A DNA stretch of 64,000 nucleotides from Nematostella vectensis (taxonomy: Eukaryota; Cnidaria; Anthozoa; Actiniaria; Edwardsiidae). The translations under genes and the position numbers were made by a program. The notes beneath the pieces were generated by a model. The model searched no databases and was not told where the DNA came from. It saw only the letters and a program-made list of their open reading frames with translations. Positions 22,292 to 35,107 of the stretch are shown here, one piece after another. The DNA lies in assembly GCF_932526225.1 (NCBI RefSeq), contig NC_064040.1, positions 4,957,681 through 5,021,680 on the forward strand, in the 5' to 3' direction. How positions within the stretch are numbered: position 1 is the stretch's first letter; each line of letters begins with the position of its first letter.

Positions 22292-24086
22292 TGCTCCTGT
22301 TCGCACTTTTTCAGTTACACTGCGGCCCTATTCACCTTGGTATGATGATAGTCTTAGGTTATTGAAAAGACAGAAACGCAAAGTAGAACGGAGATACGTT
22401 TCATCGAGATTAGAAATCCACCGCCAGATGTACGTAGAGAAGTGTAGAGCTTACAGCACTGCACTGAATGTAGCTAAGCGGAACTTCTCCAAGGATCAAA
22501 TATCTTGTTCCAATCAAACGCAGTTATTTCGTTTAATTGATGGCCTTTTCAGGGTGAAGCCGGTTCCGTTGCTACCATCATATGAATCACCTCAAGCTCT
22601 TGCAGAAGATTTCATCTTATTTTTCACTACCAAGATTCAGCATCTAAAGGACAACCTACGCTCATCGCCCCTGTTAACGATGGAGATGTCAGTGATGCCA
22701 GCTCAGCCACAATGTGTGGCGTCATTCCCTGAGTTCTCTGCTGTATCAGTGAGTTATATACGTGAACTTTTACACCAATCCAAGCCTAAATCGTGCATAT
22801 TAGATCCTGTGCCGACAAGTATACTAAAACAATCTATTGACGCTATTGCCCCGGCCATCACTTCCATTGTCAATGCATCTTTGTCATCTGGTGTTTTCCC
22901 TACCTCTCTCGATTGTGGAGTGATCAACCCTTCCATCAAGAAGCAGAGTCTTGACCGCGAGGCATATCCAAGCTACCGACCGATTACAAACGTTGCCTTC
23001 CCACCAAAAACACTTGAACGTGTCGCTGCTAACCAGACGATGAACTATCTCATCCCCAACGACTTAATGCTTATCGCCCCTTCCACAGCACAGAGACTGC
23101 TCTTCTTCGCGTCTTTAATGACATTCTGACCGCTATTGACTGCCAACAGGAAGTAGTATTTCTTCTCCTTGACCTGTCGGCTGCGTTTGACACTATAGAA
23201 CATTCGGCTTTGTTGTCGCGTCTGCAACATCGTTATGGAATTAATGAGATGGCACTACAGTGGTTCAAATCATATCTCACTGGCAGAACTCAACAAGTCC
23301 CTATAGACGGTGTTCTATCCTCCAGCCAACCACTGTGTTATGGCGTTCCTCAGGTTCTGTACTCGGCATTTTGTTGTTCTCTTTGTTTTTCGCGCCTATT
23401 GAAGATGTTGTTCGTGCACATGGTCTTGGTGCGATGATTTATGCTGATGACACGCAGTTATATGTGTCCATTCGCCCGTCTGAAGATCGGTCTTCAGTTC
23501 TATCAAGGCTTGAAGTCTGTGTCAAGGATATCCTCATCTGGTGTACGTCCAATGGCCTCGCTTGTAACCCCGATAAAACGGAAATTGTACATATTTCATC
23601 TCGATTCACGTCAACCAACATAATTTCTGAAATCGACGTTGAAGGACATTTCATCAAATCAACCCAGGCAGCACTCGACCTCGGAGGGATCATCGATTCG
23701 AGTTTATCTATGACAAAACATGTCAACAGCATCTGCAAATCAGCCTACCATTCTATAAGGAACATTGGCAGAATCCGGAAATACCTTGACCGCAATAACT
23801 GTGAGCAGCTCGTTCATGCTTTCATAACATCAAAACTAGATGCCTGTAATAGTCCTCTGTCTGGACTCCAATAAAAGGAAATCGCCAAACTACAGCGTGT
23901 TCAGAATTCTGCCGCAAGACTAATCGTTGGTGCTAAGAAGAGGGACGCTATTACACCCATTCTCAAGGAACTACACTGGCTACCTGTCGCTACTAGAATA
24001 GACTTCAAAATTCTTATCATCACACATAAAGCTCTCCACAACCAGGCTCCTGAATACATCACTGAACTCTTAACACCGTATACGCC
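21844..24086 (+). mobile_element. CR1/L2-type LINE fragment after ABCC copy B, inactivated
   Basis: Homologous to the LINE at 5867. Endonuclease and RT start are fused in one frame (21927-23129, 400 codons), so the nonsense codon and deletion of the first copy are absent. The frame then breaks through a short deletion after IPND (near 23060). A lost base in motif B (GTTCCTCAGG for GTTCCTCAAGG, near 23347-23356) breaks it again before the part with YADD, and a stop follows at 23872. The 3' end is deleted: sequence joins at about 24086 directly to the right-hand inverted repeat, removing the ribozyme motif and foldback element. A further endonuclease piece at 21044-21490 is the product of the 801-bp duplication. 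Confidence 0.85.
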
Positions 24087-25155
24087 AGAGCCTGGGAGGC
24101 CTGTGCTAGTAGCTGGCGAGTCAGGTCTTCTGCCACCTTTACGACCTCGAGATGCGTACATTATAATCCTTACAGGATATGTTTATCATATACCATCGAT
24201 CTGTTTCCCAATTTAGGGGGTTGATAAGCGCCGCTAAGAAAAAGTCAACCACATTTCAACATTCCGTTTCGTCCGCCATCTTGTTTCAACTTGGGCATTG
24301 GTAACCGCGCCAGATTAGTTCAACACAGTAGTCCCGTACCGACGTAGTAAGTAGTCAATCCTCGGAAACCCAGGGGTATTTTCATATGATGCCCTGATGT
24401 GGTTTGTGATGTATGACGTTTGAGTTACGGTTCTTTTTGTTCAATTGAAAGACTCAAAATTAGCCTCTGAAAAACGGCACCTTTCTTCTCTAGAAACAGA
24501 AGATAAAAAAACTTCCTTTTACGTATTATTAACTCGTACTGCTATTATGCACAAGTCGATCGATCACCGGGGCCATGTATCGGGGGTTTGAACAGCGTCA
24601 CAGGCCCCGGTAGCCGGGAAAGTAACGAGCATTTAACACCACACGAATGCTTTCCCCGCTATATCCCGGGGATCGGGGTGCCGTGGTTTCAATTGACTGG
24701 TGCATTAAGGAGGATCCATTGTTTAACTTTAATTATTTCAATTTCAAGTATATATCTTGAATGACTTATTCCATTCCATAGCTGAGTGAGCAAATCAAGT
24801 GCGCGTAAAACAGCAACGAATTTGCGTCTGATCTGTATGGGCAATTACAAAAGCTCGCCTGAGGATCGCTATTGTAATTGCCCATACAGATCAGCCGCTC
24901 ATATTTTATCTACTACCTAAAGATTCACTCTGTTTATGGTTCAACTCTTAACCTGCTTGAATAGGGACTCCTCGCGAGTCCCTATTCCCTGTGAGGATTT
25001 TTCCCTCAAGGTGTGCATATTAACGATTTCCGAGGAGTTGCACTGTATAATTGTATAGGCTTGACTGCTTTAACGTCACAAACTCAGTGAGCATGCCATT
25101 TATTAGGAACAAAAAGCACACCCGTTCAAACTCACGCACTCAAAGTTAATAGAAA
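24087..25155. other. intergenic region upstream of ABCC copy C, transposon-free empty site
   Basis: Contains the same upstream block as before copy B but without the 3.18-kb transposon. The empty target ACTGG is at 24696-24700. The 23-bp-stem hairpin is at 24828-24894 and the 12-bp-stem palindrome at 24959-24987. No gene seen. Confidence 0.7.
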
Positions 25156-28100
25156 ATGGGCCCACTGCATTACTCAAACGGACTTGTCTCAAGACTGACG
25201 TTTTCCTGGTTGAATCCTCTTATAGCGCTTAACAAGAGACGTCCCGTTGAAGCAAGCGACCTTCCTTGCTTCGATAACCACGAGTATGATTGTGAGAACC
25301 TTACTGAAAAACTCGACAGCGAATGGCATCGAGAAAAAGCTAATGCTGTTCGTAATGCTAGAAAGCCAAGTATGTGGAAAGCATTATTTCTGATGTTTTC
25401 TTTTCAAGAATATGCAACTCTTTGTACGCTGATGCTGACCTACTCAGTGACAAAAACTGCTATTCCATACTTGCTGTACTGTGTGCTGAAGAAGCTTTTG
25501 GAGCCTTCCCCGCAGACATATGCTGCTCTACTTTTGGGAGCGATTTTGTGTCTCTATGCAGGAATAGAATCGACATGTCAGACGTATATCGAATATCGCG
25601 CATCTCTTTTCGCTATGAGGGTGAGGACAGCTCTTTGTGGAGTCATTTTCAAAAAGGTAGGAAAACCTTATGGTGTATGGGGGAGAGTTATGGCAACGGG
25701 GTACTTTAACAGCCCGGGGAACGTGTCGAAGATAAATGTCGATATAAGCATATTGAATGAAAAATTCCTCTGGAGAATGCGATAATTCTGTTTGTTTCAA
25801 GGTTTGATGAAATGGTTTATTTTTCACGGGTGATAATCACGCACTTGTAATCACATTCCGAATTCTTTATGGCACATGTCCACCAACCACATACCAGAGC
25901 TTGTGCGATGTTTGAGACATTGTTTTTGATTCCTATGCAAATGTAAGTCAAAGTCGGAGAATCAATGCTTTCTATGCAGTTAGAAAACTTTTTTGTTACG
26001 GTTCTTAGCATTCGTGATCTTTTGTTTTAATGATAACATGTCATTATATTATGCAACGCTTCGCCCACGCACTAAATCGTTATGCCTGGTGCACACTAGT
26101 GACATAACGACATAATGATATAGGCGCGTGCACCCTTAATGTTCATATGTTAAAAGGTGAGTGATTGGACATTTTGACATAAGCCCAACATAACGACATA
26201 AACATAACGACATCTCGTTATGTCGAGCTCAAAAGAGTGCGCGCGCCACCTATGTTGTTATGTCGTTATGTGTGCACCAGGCATTAGACGTTCTTATAAA
26301 AAAATGTTGTTTTTTTCTTTTATGTCATTATGTCCATGTCGTTATGTCGAGCTTAAAATAGTGCGCGCGCCTGTTTTTTTTTATGTCGTTATGTCGGGCT
26401 TAAAAGAGTGCGCGCGCCTACGTTAGAGAGAGAGAGAGATGCACTAGGCATTTGAGATTAATCACGCAACATTATTGTACATAGTTGTAATCGGGAACTT
26501 GTTTCTCTCTTTCTCAACTACATGCGCTCGCATCAACACATAATATATATCCTGACAATTATATACAACATATCGATTAAATAAAGACAACAACTCATTA
26601 CATAACAACTATTGTTTTATGCTTTAAGATTACTTAACTACTAAGACTACATTATTTATCTATTGTATAGTACGCAGCTGCTTTGTCTCCTATTATCTTT
26701 GCTCTACAAAGGAGTTCTTTTGTCTCTATTCTTCTCGTTCTTTGTGTCGAGGTGCGGATATTGTTCATTTGCCCAATCAAATTGCAGCTTGTAAGAGCTG
26801 CGTACTGACCCTTACCCCCTCTCTCAGTCAAGGGGAGTTAATTTATATGCTTACTATCAAAATTCAGAATGTTTCTCCTTTTTCCACGTCTGACATTTAA
26901 TAAAATGTGAAGTGGTACCATGTTTTACACATATACAAATTAACCTACTAGTGTGATATGACTAAAACTGTCACCCCTCACACACATTGGGTGTCTAAGT
27001 CAATAACCCCGCCTTCTTTTTGGATTACAAAATGGCGGAATAACCCTACACTTTATTACCAATAGGTGATATCCCTGAGTTGTCGTGATACATCCGCCTT
27101 AGCTTCCGGTCACGTGACCAATCTGTTCGCCACGGACGCGGAGTCATTTCAAGTGGGTCTAGAGGCTTGTCCCTCCTTCATGATGGCCCCACTCACCTTT
27201 ACATCGTGTGCGGTCGTTATGGTGTGGCTAGCGGGATGGCCGGCCATGGCTGGACTTTCTGTGTCCATAGCTTATGTCGTGGCACAAGTATGGGTTTGAA
27301 AAAATGTCAACTTTCCCTGGTACCCAATCTAATAAGGGAGGGGATTAGGACATAGAGGGAGGGGACCAGGACATAGGGGAGGGGAATTTGGACATAGAGG
27401 GAGGGGACCAGGACATAGAGGAAGGGGACCAGGACATAGAGGGAGGGGACCAGGACATAGAGGGAGGGGATAAGGACATAGAGGGAGAGGACCAGGACAA
27501 AGAGGAAGGGGATCAGGACGAAGAGGTAGGGGACCAGGACATAGAGGGAGGGGATCAGGACATAGATAGAGGGGATCAGGACATAGAGGGAGGGGACCAG
27601 GGCATAGAGGGAGGGAACCAGGATATAGATGGAGGGGACCAGGACATAGAGGTATGGGATCAGGACATAGAGGGAGGGGATCAGGACATGGAGGGAGGGG
27701 ACAAGGACATAGAGAGAGGGGATAAGGACATAGAGGGTGGGGACCAGGACATAAAGGGAGGGGATCAGGACATAGAGGGGGAGGGCCAGGACATAGAGGG
27801 GACCAGGACATAGAGGTAGGGGATAAGGACATAGAGGGAGGGGATCAGGACATAGAGGGAAGGGGACCAGGACATAGAGGGAGGGGACCAGGACATAGAG
27901 GGAGGGGATAAGGACATAGAGGTATGTGATCAGGACATAGAGGGAGGGGACCAGGACATAGAGGGAGGGGATCAGGACATAGAGGAAGGGGACCAGGACA
28001 TAGAGGGAGGGGACCAGGACATAGAGGGAGGGGACCAGGACATAGAGGGAGGGGATCAGGACATAGAGGGAGGGGATCAGGACATAGATGAAACGGATCA

Positions 28101-31100
28101 GGACATGGAGGGAGGGGGCCAGTACATAGGGAGGTGATCAGGACATAGATGGAGGGGACCAGGGCATAGAGGGAGGGGACCAGGACAAAGAGGGAGGGGA
28201 CCAGCACATCGAGGTATGGGATCAGGACATAGAAGGGGGGGATCAGGACATAGAGGGAGGGGACCAGGACATAGAGGGGACCAGGACATAGAGGGAGGGG
28301 ATAAGGACATAGAGGGAGGGGACCAGGGCATAGAGGGAGGGGACCAGGACATAGAGGGAGGGGACCAGGACATAGAGGGAGGGGATAAGGACATAGAGGT
28401 ATGTGATCAGGACATAGAGGGAGGGGACCAGGACATAGAGGGAGGGGATCAGGACATAGAGGAAGGGGACCAGGACATAGAGGGAGGGGACCAGGACATA
28501 GAGGGAGGGGACCAGGACATAGAGGGAGGGGATTAGGACATAGAGGGAGAGGATCAGGACATAGATGAAACGGATCAGGACATGGAGGGAGGGGGCCAGT
28601 ACATAGGGAGGTGATCAGGACATAGATGGAGGGGACCAGGGCATAGAGGGAGGGGACCAGCACATAGAGGTATGGGACCAGGACATAGAAGGAGGGGACC
28701 AGGACATAGAGGGAGGGGACAAGGACATAGAGGAAGGGGATCAGGACATAGATGGAGGGGACCAGGACATAGAGGGGGGGGATCAGGACATAGAGGGAGG
28801 GTTCATGACATAGAGGGAGGGGATCAGGACATAGAGGGAGGGGACCAGGTTATAGAGGGAGGGGATCAGGACATAGAGGGAGGGGACCAGGACATAGAGG
28901 GAGGGGACCAGGACATAGAGAGAGAGGATCAGGACATAGACCGAGGGGACCAGGACATAGACGGAGGGGATCAGGACATAGATGGAGGGGATCAGGACAT
29001 GGAGGGAGGGGGCCAGTACATTGGGAGGGGACCAGGACATAGACGGAGGGGACCAGGGCATAGAGGGAGGGGACCAGGACAAAGAGGGAGGGGACCAGCA
29101 CATCGAGGTATGGGATCAGGACATAGAAGGGGGGGATCAGGACATAGAGGGAGGGGACCAGGACATAGAGGGGACCAGGACATAGAGGGAGGGGATAAGG
29201 ACATAGAGGGAGGGGACCAGGGCATAGAGGGAGGGGACCAGGACATAGAGGGAGGGGACCAGGACATAGAGGGAGGGGATAAGGACATAGAGGTATGTGA
29301 TCAGGACACAGAGGGAGGGGACCAGGACATAGAGGGAGGGGATCAGGACATAGAGGAAGGGGACCAGGACATAGAGGGAGGGGACCAGGACATAGAGGGA
29401 GGGGACCAGGACATAGAGGGAGGGGATTAGGACATAGAGGGAGAGGATCAGGACATAGATGAAACGGATCAGGACATGGAGGGAGGGGGCCAGTACATAG
29501 GGAGGTGATCAGGACATAGATGGAGGGGACCAGGGCATAGAGGGAGGGGACCAGCACATAGAGGTATGGGACCAGGACATAGAAGGAGGGGACCAGGACA
29601 TAGAGGGAGGGGACAAGGACATAGAGGGAGGGGATCAGGACATAAATGGAGGGGACCAGGACATAGAGGGGGGGGATCAGGACATAGAGGGAGGGTTCAT
29701 GACATAGAGGGAGGGGATCAGGACATAGAGGGAGGGGACCAGGACATAGAGGGAGGGGATCAGGACATAGAGGGAGGGGACCAGGACATAGAGGGAGGGG
29801 ACCAGGACATAGAGAGAGAGGATCAGGACATAGACCGAGGGGACCAGGACATAGACGGAGGGGATCAGGACATAGATGGAGGGGATCAGGACATGGAGGG
29901 AGGGGGCCAGTACATTGGGAGGGGACCAGGACATAGACGGAGTGCATCAGGACATAGTGGAAGAAGGGTGGGTAGAACATTAAAGCAGGGGATAACAACA
30001 TAGAGGAAAGCACGCAAGACGCTATCACTGTTCACTACGCATTGTATTTATGAACTACATGTCTGGTCATTTTCAGGTGTTATGTGTGAAGCCGTTCAAG
30101 TACTTAAGGAGGAAAACGTTGAAGGTGATAGACAAGCGCATTACACTTATCAGCCAGATAATCCACGGTATTCGCTCCATCAAGATGCACGCGTGGGAAA
30201 CGCCTTACTACCAGGCCGTGCAGAGATTACGAAGGTTAGATTACATCGGGCGGACAGACGACGGAGGGGAGGGGAGACGGGAGAGCGGCCAGACTGACAT
30301 CTGATCAGACAGCGAAAAACATTTTAACTTGGCTGTATAGTCTTTCAAGCATCTGTCGGACAGACATATATCCTGGTTATATAGATAAAAAATACAGACT
30401 ATAGTTTTCTTCGCGGCTGTTTGTTACACCACAAGACCATATACCATATGGTGTTAATGTAACCGATTTCTTTGCAGGCTGGAGAAGAACGTATATATGA
30501 AAAAGTTCATGATAACATTCTTCGAATCGCTGTACCAGAATACTCTTCCTATATTCAGTGTTACCCTCTGCTACTTCTTCACCAATCGACCTTTGGATCA
30601 AGTCGTATTCTTCACGCTTCTCGCGTACTTTTTAGAGATGAGAGTACTGGTTGCCTGGCATTTCACTAGGGGATCGCAACTTTTAACGGACTGCGCTGTC
30701 TCCTTGAAAAGAATTCAGGACTTTCTAACTAAGGTCGACAAGCAAAGAGATCTTGAGCAAAGCTTAGATGGTAAAGGGAGTTATAGTAGAGAGAGACTTC
30801 TATCAGAGCAGAATCCAAGCGATTACCGTATCCAAATATCAACCAATGATCATCAGCGATCATCAGAAATTGATAGAGGATGTCTACCCGAAGAATCAAC
30901 TTCTCGGAAAACTGAATCCGGCGATTGCATCCTTGGCAAGATAAACCTTGACCTGTCCGGGAATCGTCTGGCTCTAGTGATAGGCCCTGTTGGCTCTGGC
31001 AAATCCACGCTTCTCTCTGCCATCTGCTGTGCAAGCTCTAGTTACAAAGGCAAAATAAAAACAAATGGGTCTATTGCTTACGTTTCACAAGAACCTTGGA

Positions 31101-34100
31101 TATTCCAAGGGACCGTTCGAGAGAACATCATATTCAATTCGACTTACGATGCTGAGAGGTACCAGAAAGTAGTCGAAGCCTGTGATCTAAAGGAGGACTT
31201 CAAAGCGTTTCCAAATGGCGACCTCTCTGAAATTGGCGAGCGCGGTATTGCTATGAGTGGTGGTCAGCGGGCTCGTGTTAGTTTAGCACGCGCTGTGTAC
31301 CTAGACGCGGATATCTATTTACTGGATGACCCTTTAAGTGCGGTCGACTTCAAAGTCGCCAAACACATTTTCGAGAAATGCATTTGTGGAATCCTAAAAA
31401 GAAAACTGCGCGTCTTAGTCACTCATCATCTGCATTGCAAAGAAATGGCCGACGAGGTCGTCCTCCTGGAAAATGGGAGCATGGTGGCTTGCAGCGACTA
31501 CAAGGAATTTACGGAGAAATACTTGAGTAGGATGACAACAAATACGGGCAGCGCCAAGGAGATGGCATTCCTGTTAAAAGATGACAGCTCGGTGACGCAA
31601 GGCGAAGGTTTGCTGAGTGTGGTGGAAGAAAGAGATGTGGGAGCCGTGTCGCTTAGGACATACTGGGAATACCTGCGCGCTGGTCTGCCTGTGGTGGCCA
31701 TCGCGTTACTGGGGCTTGCGGCGGTCGTTACTCCAGGTACGAAATCATCGTCACTATAAACGTTAATAGATAAATACTCAACATTACTAAGCACTAATTT
31801 CATTAGCATGATCGAGGCTCTGATTGTTACTGTCACGTCATTACCACTTCATCTGTTATCATCTTAATCACCGTGTTCCAATGGTTTTATTATTTCATAA
31901 ATTATTATTTCCGCAGTTCTTGAAGCCTCTCCCAGTTGGATCCTTGCAAAGTGGGACAGACTGACATGGGCAAACGCCGACCATCGTGGCATCATCGTCG
32001 CTTACATATCCCTGACATTCGCCGCTAACCTGCTTCGGTATCTCTTCTCTTTTCTTGTCTACGTCACTGCTTTACAATGTAACACAAGGCTACACAACAA
32101 GATGGCCCAATCGCTGATCCACGCTCCTGTCTCGTTCTTTGACACAAATCCAGTCGGGCGGATCTTGAATCGCTTCTCTGCCGACATCGTAGAGATTGAC
32201 AATATACTTCCTCCATATTTGGTATACACGCTCATCGTGTGTGACTTATTTGTATCGTTGATTATCCCTACGCTTGCCAGCTATTGGCTGCTAGTTTCAG
32301 TGATACTGCCGGTAGTAATGCTCGTATGGTACGGGAAGGCATTTGTCCGTATTACCCGAGAAGTGACTAGACTGCAAGCGCTCGCCCGGTCAGCGGTGTT
32401 TTCACACATCTCAAGCACCGTCGAGGGTCTGACCACAATCCGTTTACACGACGCAAGAGATGAATTCATCAAGCAGAATCACAGGTTCGTATGAAGCGTT
32501 CTTGTGTATCAGGGAGTACTCCGCAAATGTATCGAGTCTTGTACCGCTTATGTATCGAGTCTTGTACCGCTTATGTATCGAGTCTTGTTTAGACTTAAAG
32601 AGACACAATCTTTTCTTTTTTGTTAACCTTTGAATTGTTTGCAGATACAATTACGAAATAACCACCCCAACATTTTCCAGCAAATTGTATTTTTTAACCC
32701 CTCCCCCCTCTCTGTCTCTCCTTCAAAATTTACTATGGTATTTACCTCATTGTCAAGTAAGAATTTTAAATACTTTCAAGATTGCATAATATCTTTTTAA
32801 TTTTGCAGCTACCAAGATTGCCGGAATCGCGCAACTTTCTTGGTGTTTTCTTCCATGGCCTGGCTGAAGATAAGAGCTGATTTGATATCAACAGCGGTGC
32901 TTACTATTACCAGCGTTGTTACAATACTGCTATCCTCGTCTGTCGGTGAGTAATTGAGTAACTGATGGATTGATTAGTATATTTATTGACGGATAATCCA
33001 TCGATTGATCAGTTACAATGTGTAAGTAGTATAGTAGTGCTAATTTAGACCATTTTTCTGTCACCTTTGTGCTGGGACCTTGCGTCAGTATCACGCGGGA
33101 TATCTGCTCTGCATCTGCTCGAGAATTCCTCAAACAAACACCGAGATTTTCAAAACTCAATAAAGGCACAAAAATAATGTTTTATTTCTTTTATAAAATT
33201 ATTTCTAATCCTTCGCAAAAAGAAAAAGAAACTTCACAACAGCGCGCGCTAATGTCGTCATTCCATTGCACGTCAGCTCGCGGGCAGAAAACAATTTGAA
33301 AAACTGGCTTGAAATTCCAAGCAATATTTACTTCATCGTTTGGTTTTTCATCTATTTGGACATATTTTGCAATTTACTATCTACCTGGGACATTTTTCTC
33401 CCGAAGAATAATATTTTTAGTGTTAAAAGGTTAAAGCTCGTTCGCCATAAATATGCGCCCCTTCTGCCGCCGCAACTGATCCTATAAGAACACGCATTCA
33501 TACTATTCATTATTGACAGGTTTTATTGGATTGGCCATCACTTATTCCATGATGCTCGTGATAGATACCGCGTTTGTTATACAGTCCGCTGGCTTCCTTC
33601 AAGACGCAATGACATCAGTCCAGCGGGTAATGGAGTACTGCAGGCTCAGCCCGGAACCGGCCTATCAGATCACAAAAACACCACCATGTGGCTGGCCTCG
33701 ACATGGAGCGGTGTCATTCAGTTACGTGTCTCTCCGATACTACAGCGATGGACCCCAAGTCCTGAAGGGCGTGACGTTCAGCATTGAGCCTCAGCAGAAA
33801 ATCGGCATCGCTGGGAGGACTGGGGCCGGCAAGTCATCTATTGTGGCCTCGCTAATGCGCATGCCCGAGGCCTCATTCGGGATACACATAGATGATGTTG
33901 ATATACGCGGGCTCAACCTGCAGTCTACAAGACAGGTTGTCTCCGTGATTCAGCAAAACCCGACGTTGCTGAGTGGAACTATCAGGAGTAATCTTGACCC
34001 GCTCGACATGTACACGGACGACGAGATCTGGAGCGCTCTAAGCGACGTCAACCTCTCGCCAGTGATGGACAAGTGGGGCTATAACCTCGAACATCGCATT

Positions 34101-34424
34101 GAAGAGGGTGGGGTTAATTTGAGTGTAGGGGAACGGCAGCTGTTCTCACTGGCAAGAGCGCTGCTGCAAAAGAACAAGATTATCATTATGGACGAGGTGA
34201 CGGCTAATGTGGACCCACAGACGGATCAAATGATCCAGACCACCATCCGAGACAAGTTCAAGGACTGCACCGTGCTCATCATTGCTCACCGACTCAGCAC
34301 CATCATGGACTGTGACCGCATCATGGTGCTACACGATGGACAAGTGGTGGAGATGGACACCCCTGAGGCACTGATGGGAAACGCCGACAGCTGGCTAGCA
34401 CAACTATGGCAACATTCACACTAA
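25156..34424 (+). CDS. ABCC4-like: ABCC4/MRP4-like ABC transporter, copy C (complete)
   Basis: Seven exons: 25156-25656, 27066-27287, 30077-30234, 30478-31736, 31917-32484, 32809-32945 and 33520-34424, giving 1,249 residues. Exon 4 is one codon shorter than in A and B (ITFFES for ITSFFES). Both NBDs keep Walker A (GPVGSGKST and GRTGAGKSS), the signatures (MSGGQ and LSVGE), Walker B and the switch histidines. NBD2 has MDEVTANVD as in B. Exons 1-4 are almost identical to copy D, while exons 5-7 resemble A and B, so the gene is a mosaic of the array's history. Intron 1 carries a MITE and intron 2 a minisatellite of about 2.7 kb. The expected function is ATP-driven export of organic anions; substrates are unknown. 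Confidence 0.92.
26083..26283. mobile_element. 201-bp MITE in intron 1 of copy C, PIF/Harbinger-like
   Basis: Perfect terminal inverted repeats TGCCTGGTGCACAC (26083-26096 and 26270-26283), flanked by TTA on both sides (26080-26082 and 26284-26286). A 3-bp TWA duplication is the hallmark of PIF/Harbinger elements. The core repeats the motif CATAACGACAT in both orientations. Copy B lacks the whole stretch 26071-26455, so more than the MITE was inserted. The right-hand remainder repeats TTATGTCG and AGTGCGCGCGCC motifs. Confidence 0.75.
27329..29990. repeat. 21-bp polypurine minisatellite with higher-order repeats, intron 2 of copy C
   Basis: Roughly 125 units of the 21-bp repeat. Marker variants recur at fixed distances: GTATGTGATCAGGACATAG near 27922, 28399 and 29294, and ATGAAACGGATCAGGACATG near 28088, 28566 and 29460. 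Higher-order units are therefore about 478 and 894 bp. Long open frames on both strands are a consequence of the 21-base period and are not genes. Confidence 0.95.
32527..32590. repeat. 23-bp tandem repeat after the exon-5 donor, copy C
   Basis: Three copies of the unit seen five times in A and eight times in D. Confidence 0.9.
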
Positions 34425-34717
34425 TCGGGTAACCAGTGGTCATAACAAACAGTGGGATGATAAGAGATTTGCTGAACTATCTTGTCGTTTTGCTAGAGCA
34501 TATCAAGAAAATTTTGCCAAAAGTTGCCGTTTTTGCCAAACGTGCTCATTTCCATATAAGGAAACTATTATATCCCTTATTTGAAAAACCTGTATGATTC
34601 TTGTCATTTTTAAGGTTACCGTCGTACTGCAGGTGCTCCGTAAACTTTATGACTTGTATTCAGAAAGAAAAAAACAGTTACTGTGACTATCTTTAGTCAG
34701 TTAAGAAGGTCTCTGAA

Positions 34718-34723
34718 AATAAA
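34718..34723 (+). promoter_or_regulatory. candidate polyadenylation signal, ABCC copy C
   Basis: AATAAA about 294 bp after the stop, in the same context as in copies A and B. Confidence 0.5.
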
Positions 34724-34827
34724 CTAAGATTCCTCGGTACCAGACCCCCAAAACACCACGATTTCTGCATATGAAACCAAATGGCCCAGGGGAGGGGGGG
34801 GGGGGGGGGGGTTCTTCAGGGTAAAAG

Positions 34828-35011
34828 TGATAGGGATGTTCGTCGGGAAATTCGAAAAATAACCCTAACAATACCGGTACACCAAAAATTGCTACCCTAA
34901 AAAGTACCCCAGAAGCCCTAAAAAATACCAATTCTAAGAGAAAAGCTTATTTTTTTTATGATACTGAGACCCGATTTTGACCCCTAAAAAATACGACGAG
35001 CATCCCTATCA
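34828..35011. mobile_element. 184-bp MITE-like element (copy after ABCC C)
   Basis: Same inverted repeats (TGATAGGGATGTTCGTCG and near-complement) and core as the element at 5586. It follows a long G run (near 34791-34811) that differs in length between the copies. Confidence 0.6.
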
Positions 35012-35107
35012 GGTCGACATGGGAAGACCCCCCACCAGTGCTCAATGGTTTTTGCCAACTAGTAGCACAGGTCTCCCAGGCTCTGAGCGAGTACGGGTTA
35101 AAGGCTG

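Noticed and set aside
27388-27832. Overlapping open frames at the start of the copy C array
   Set aside because: Low-complexity translation of the 21-bp repeat with no start context, domain or homology.
28672-29430. 252-codon + strand frame rich in DQDIEGG and GHRGRG
   Set aside because: Same minisatellite artefact; several frames on both strands are open over the same bases.
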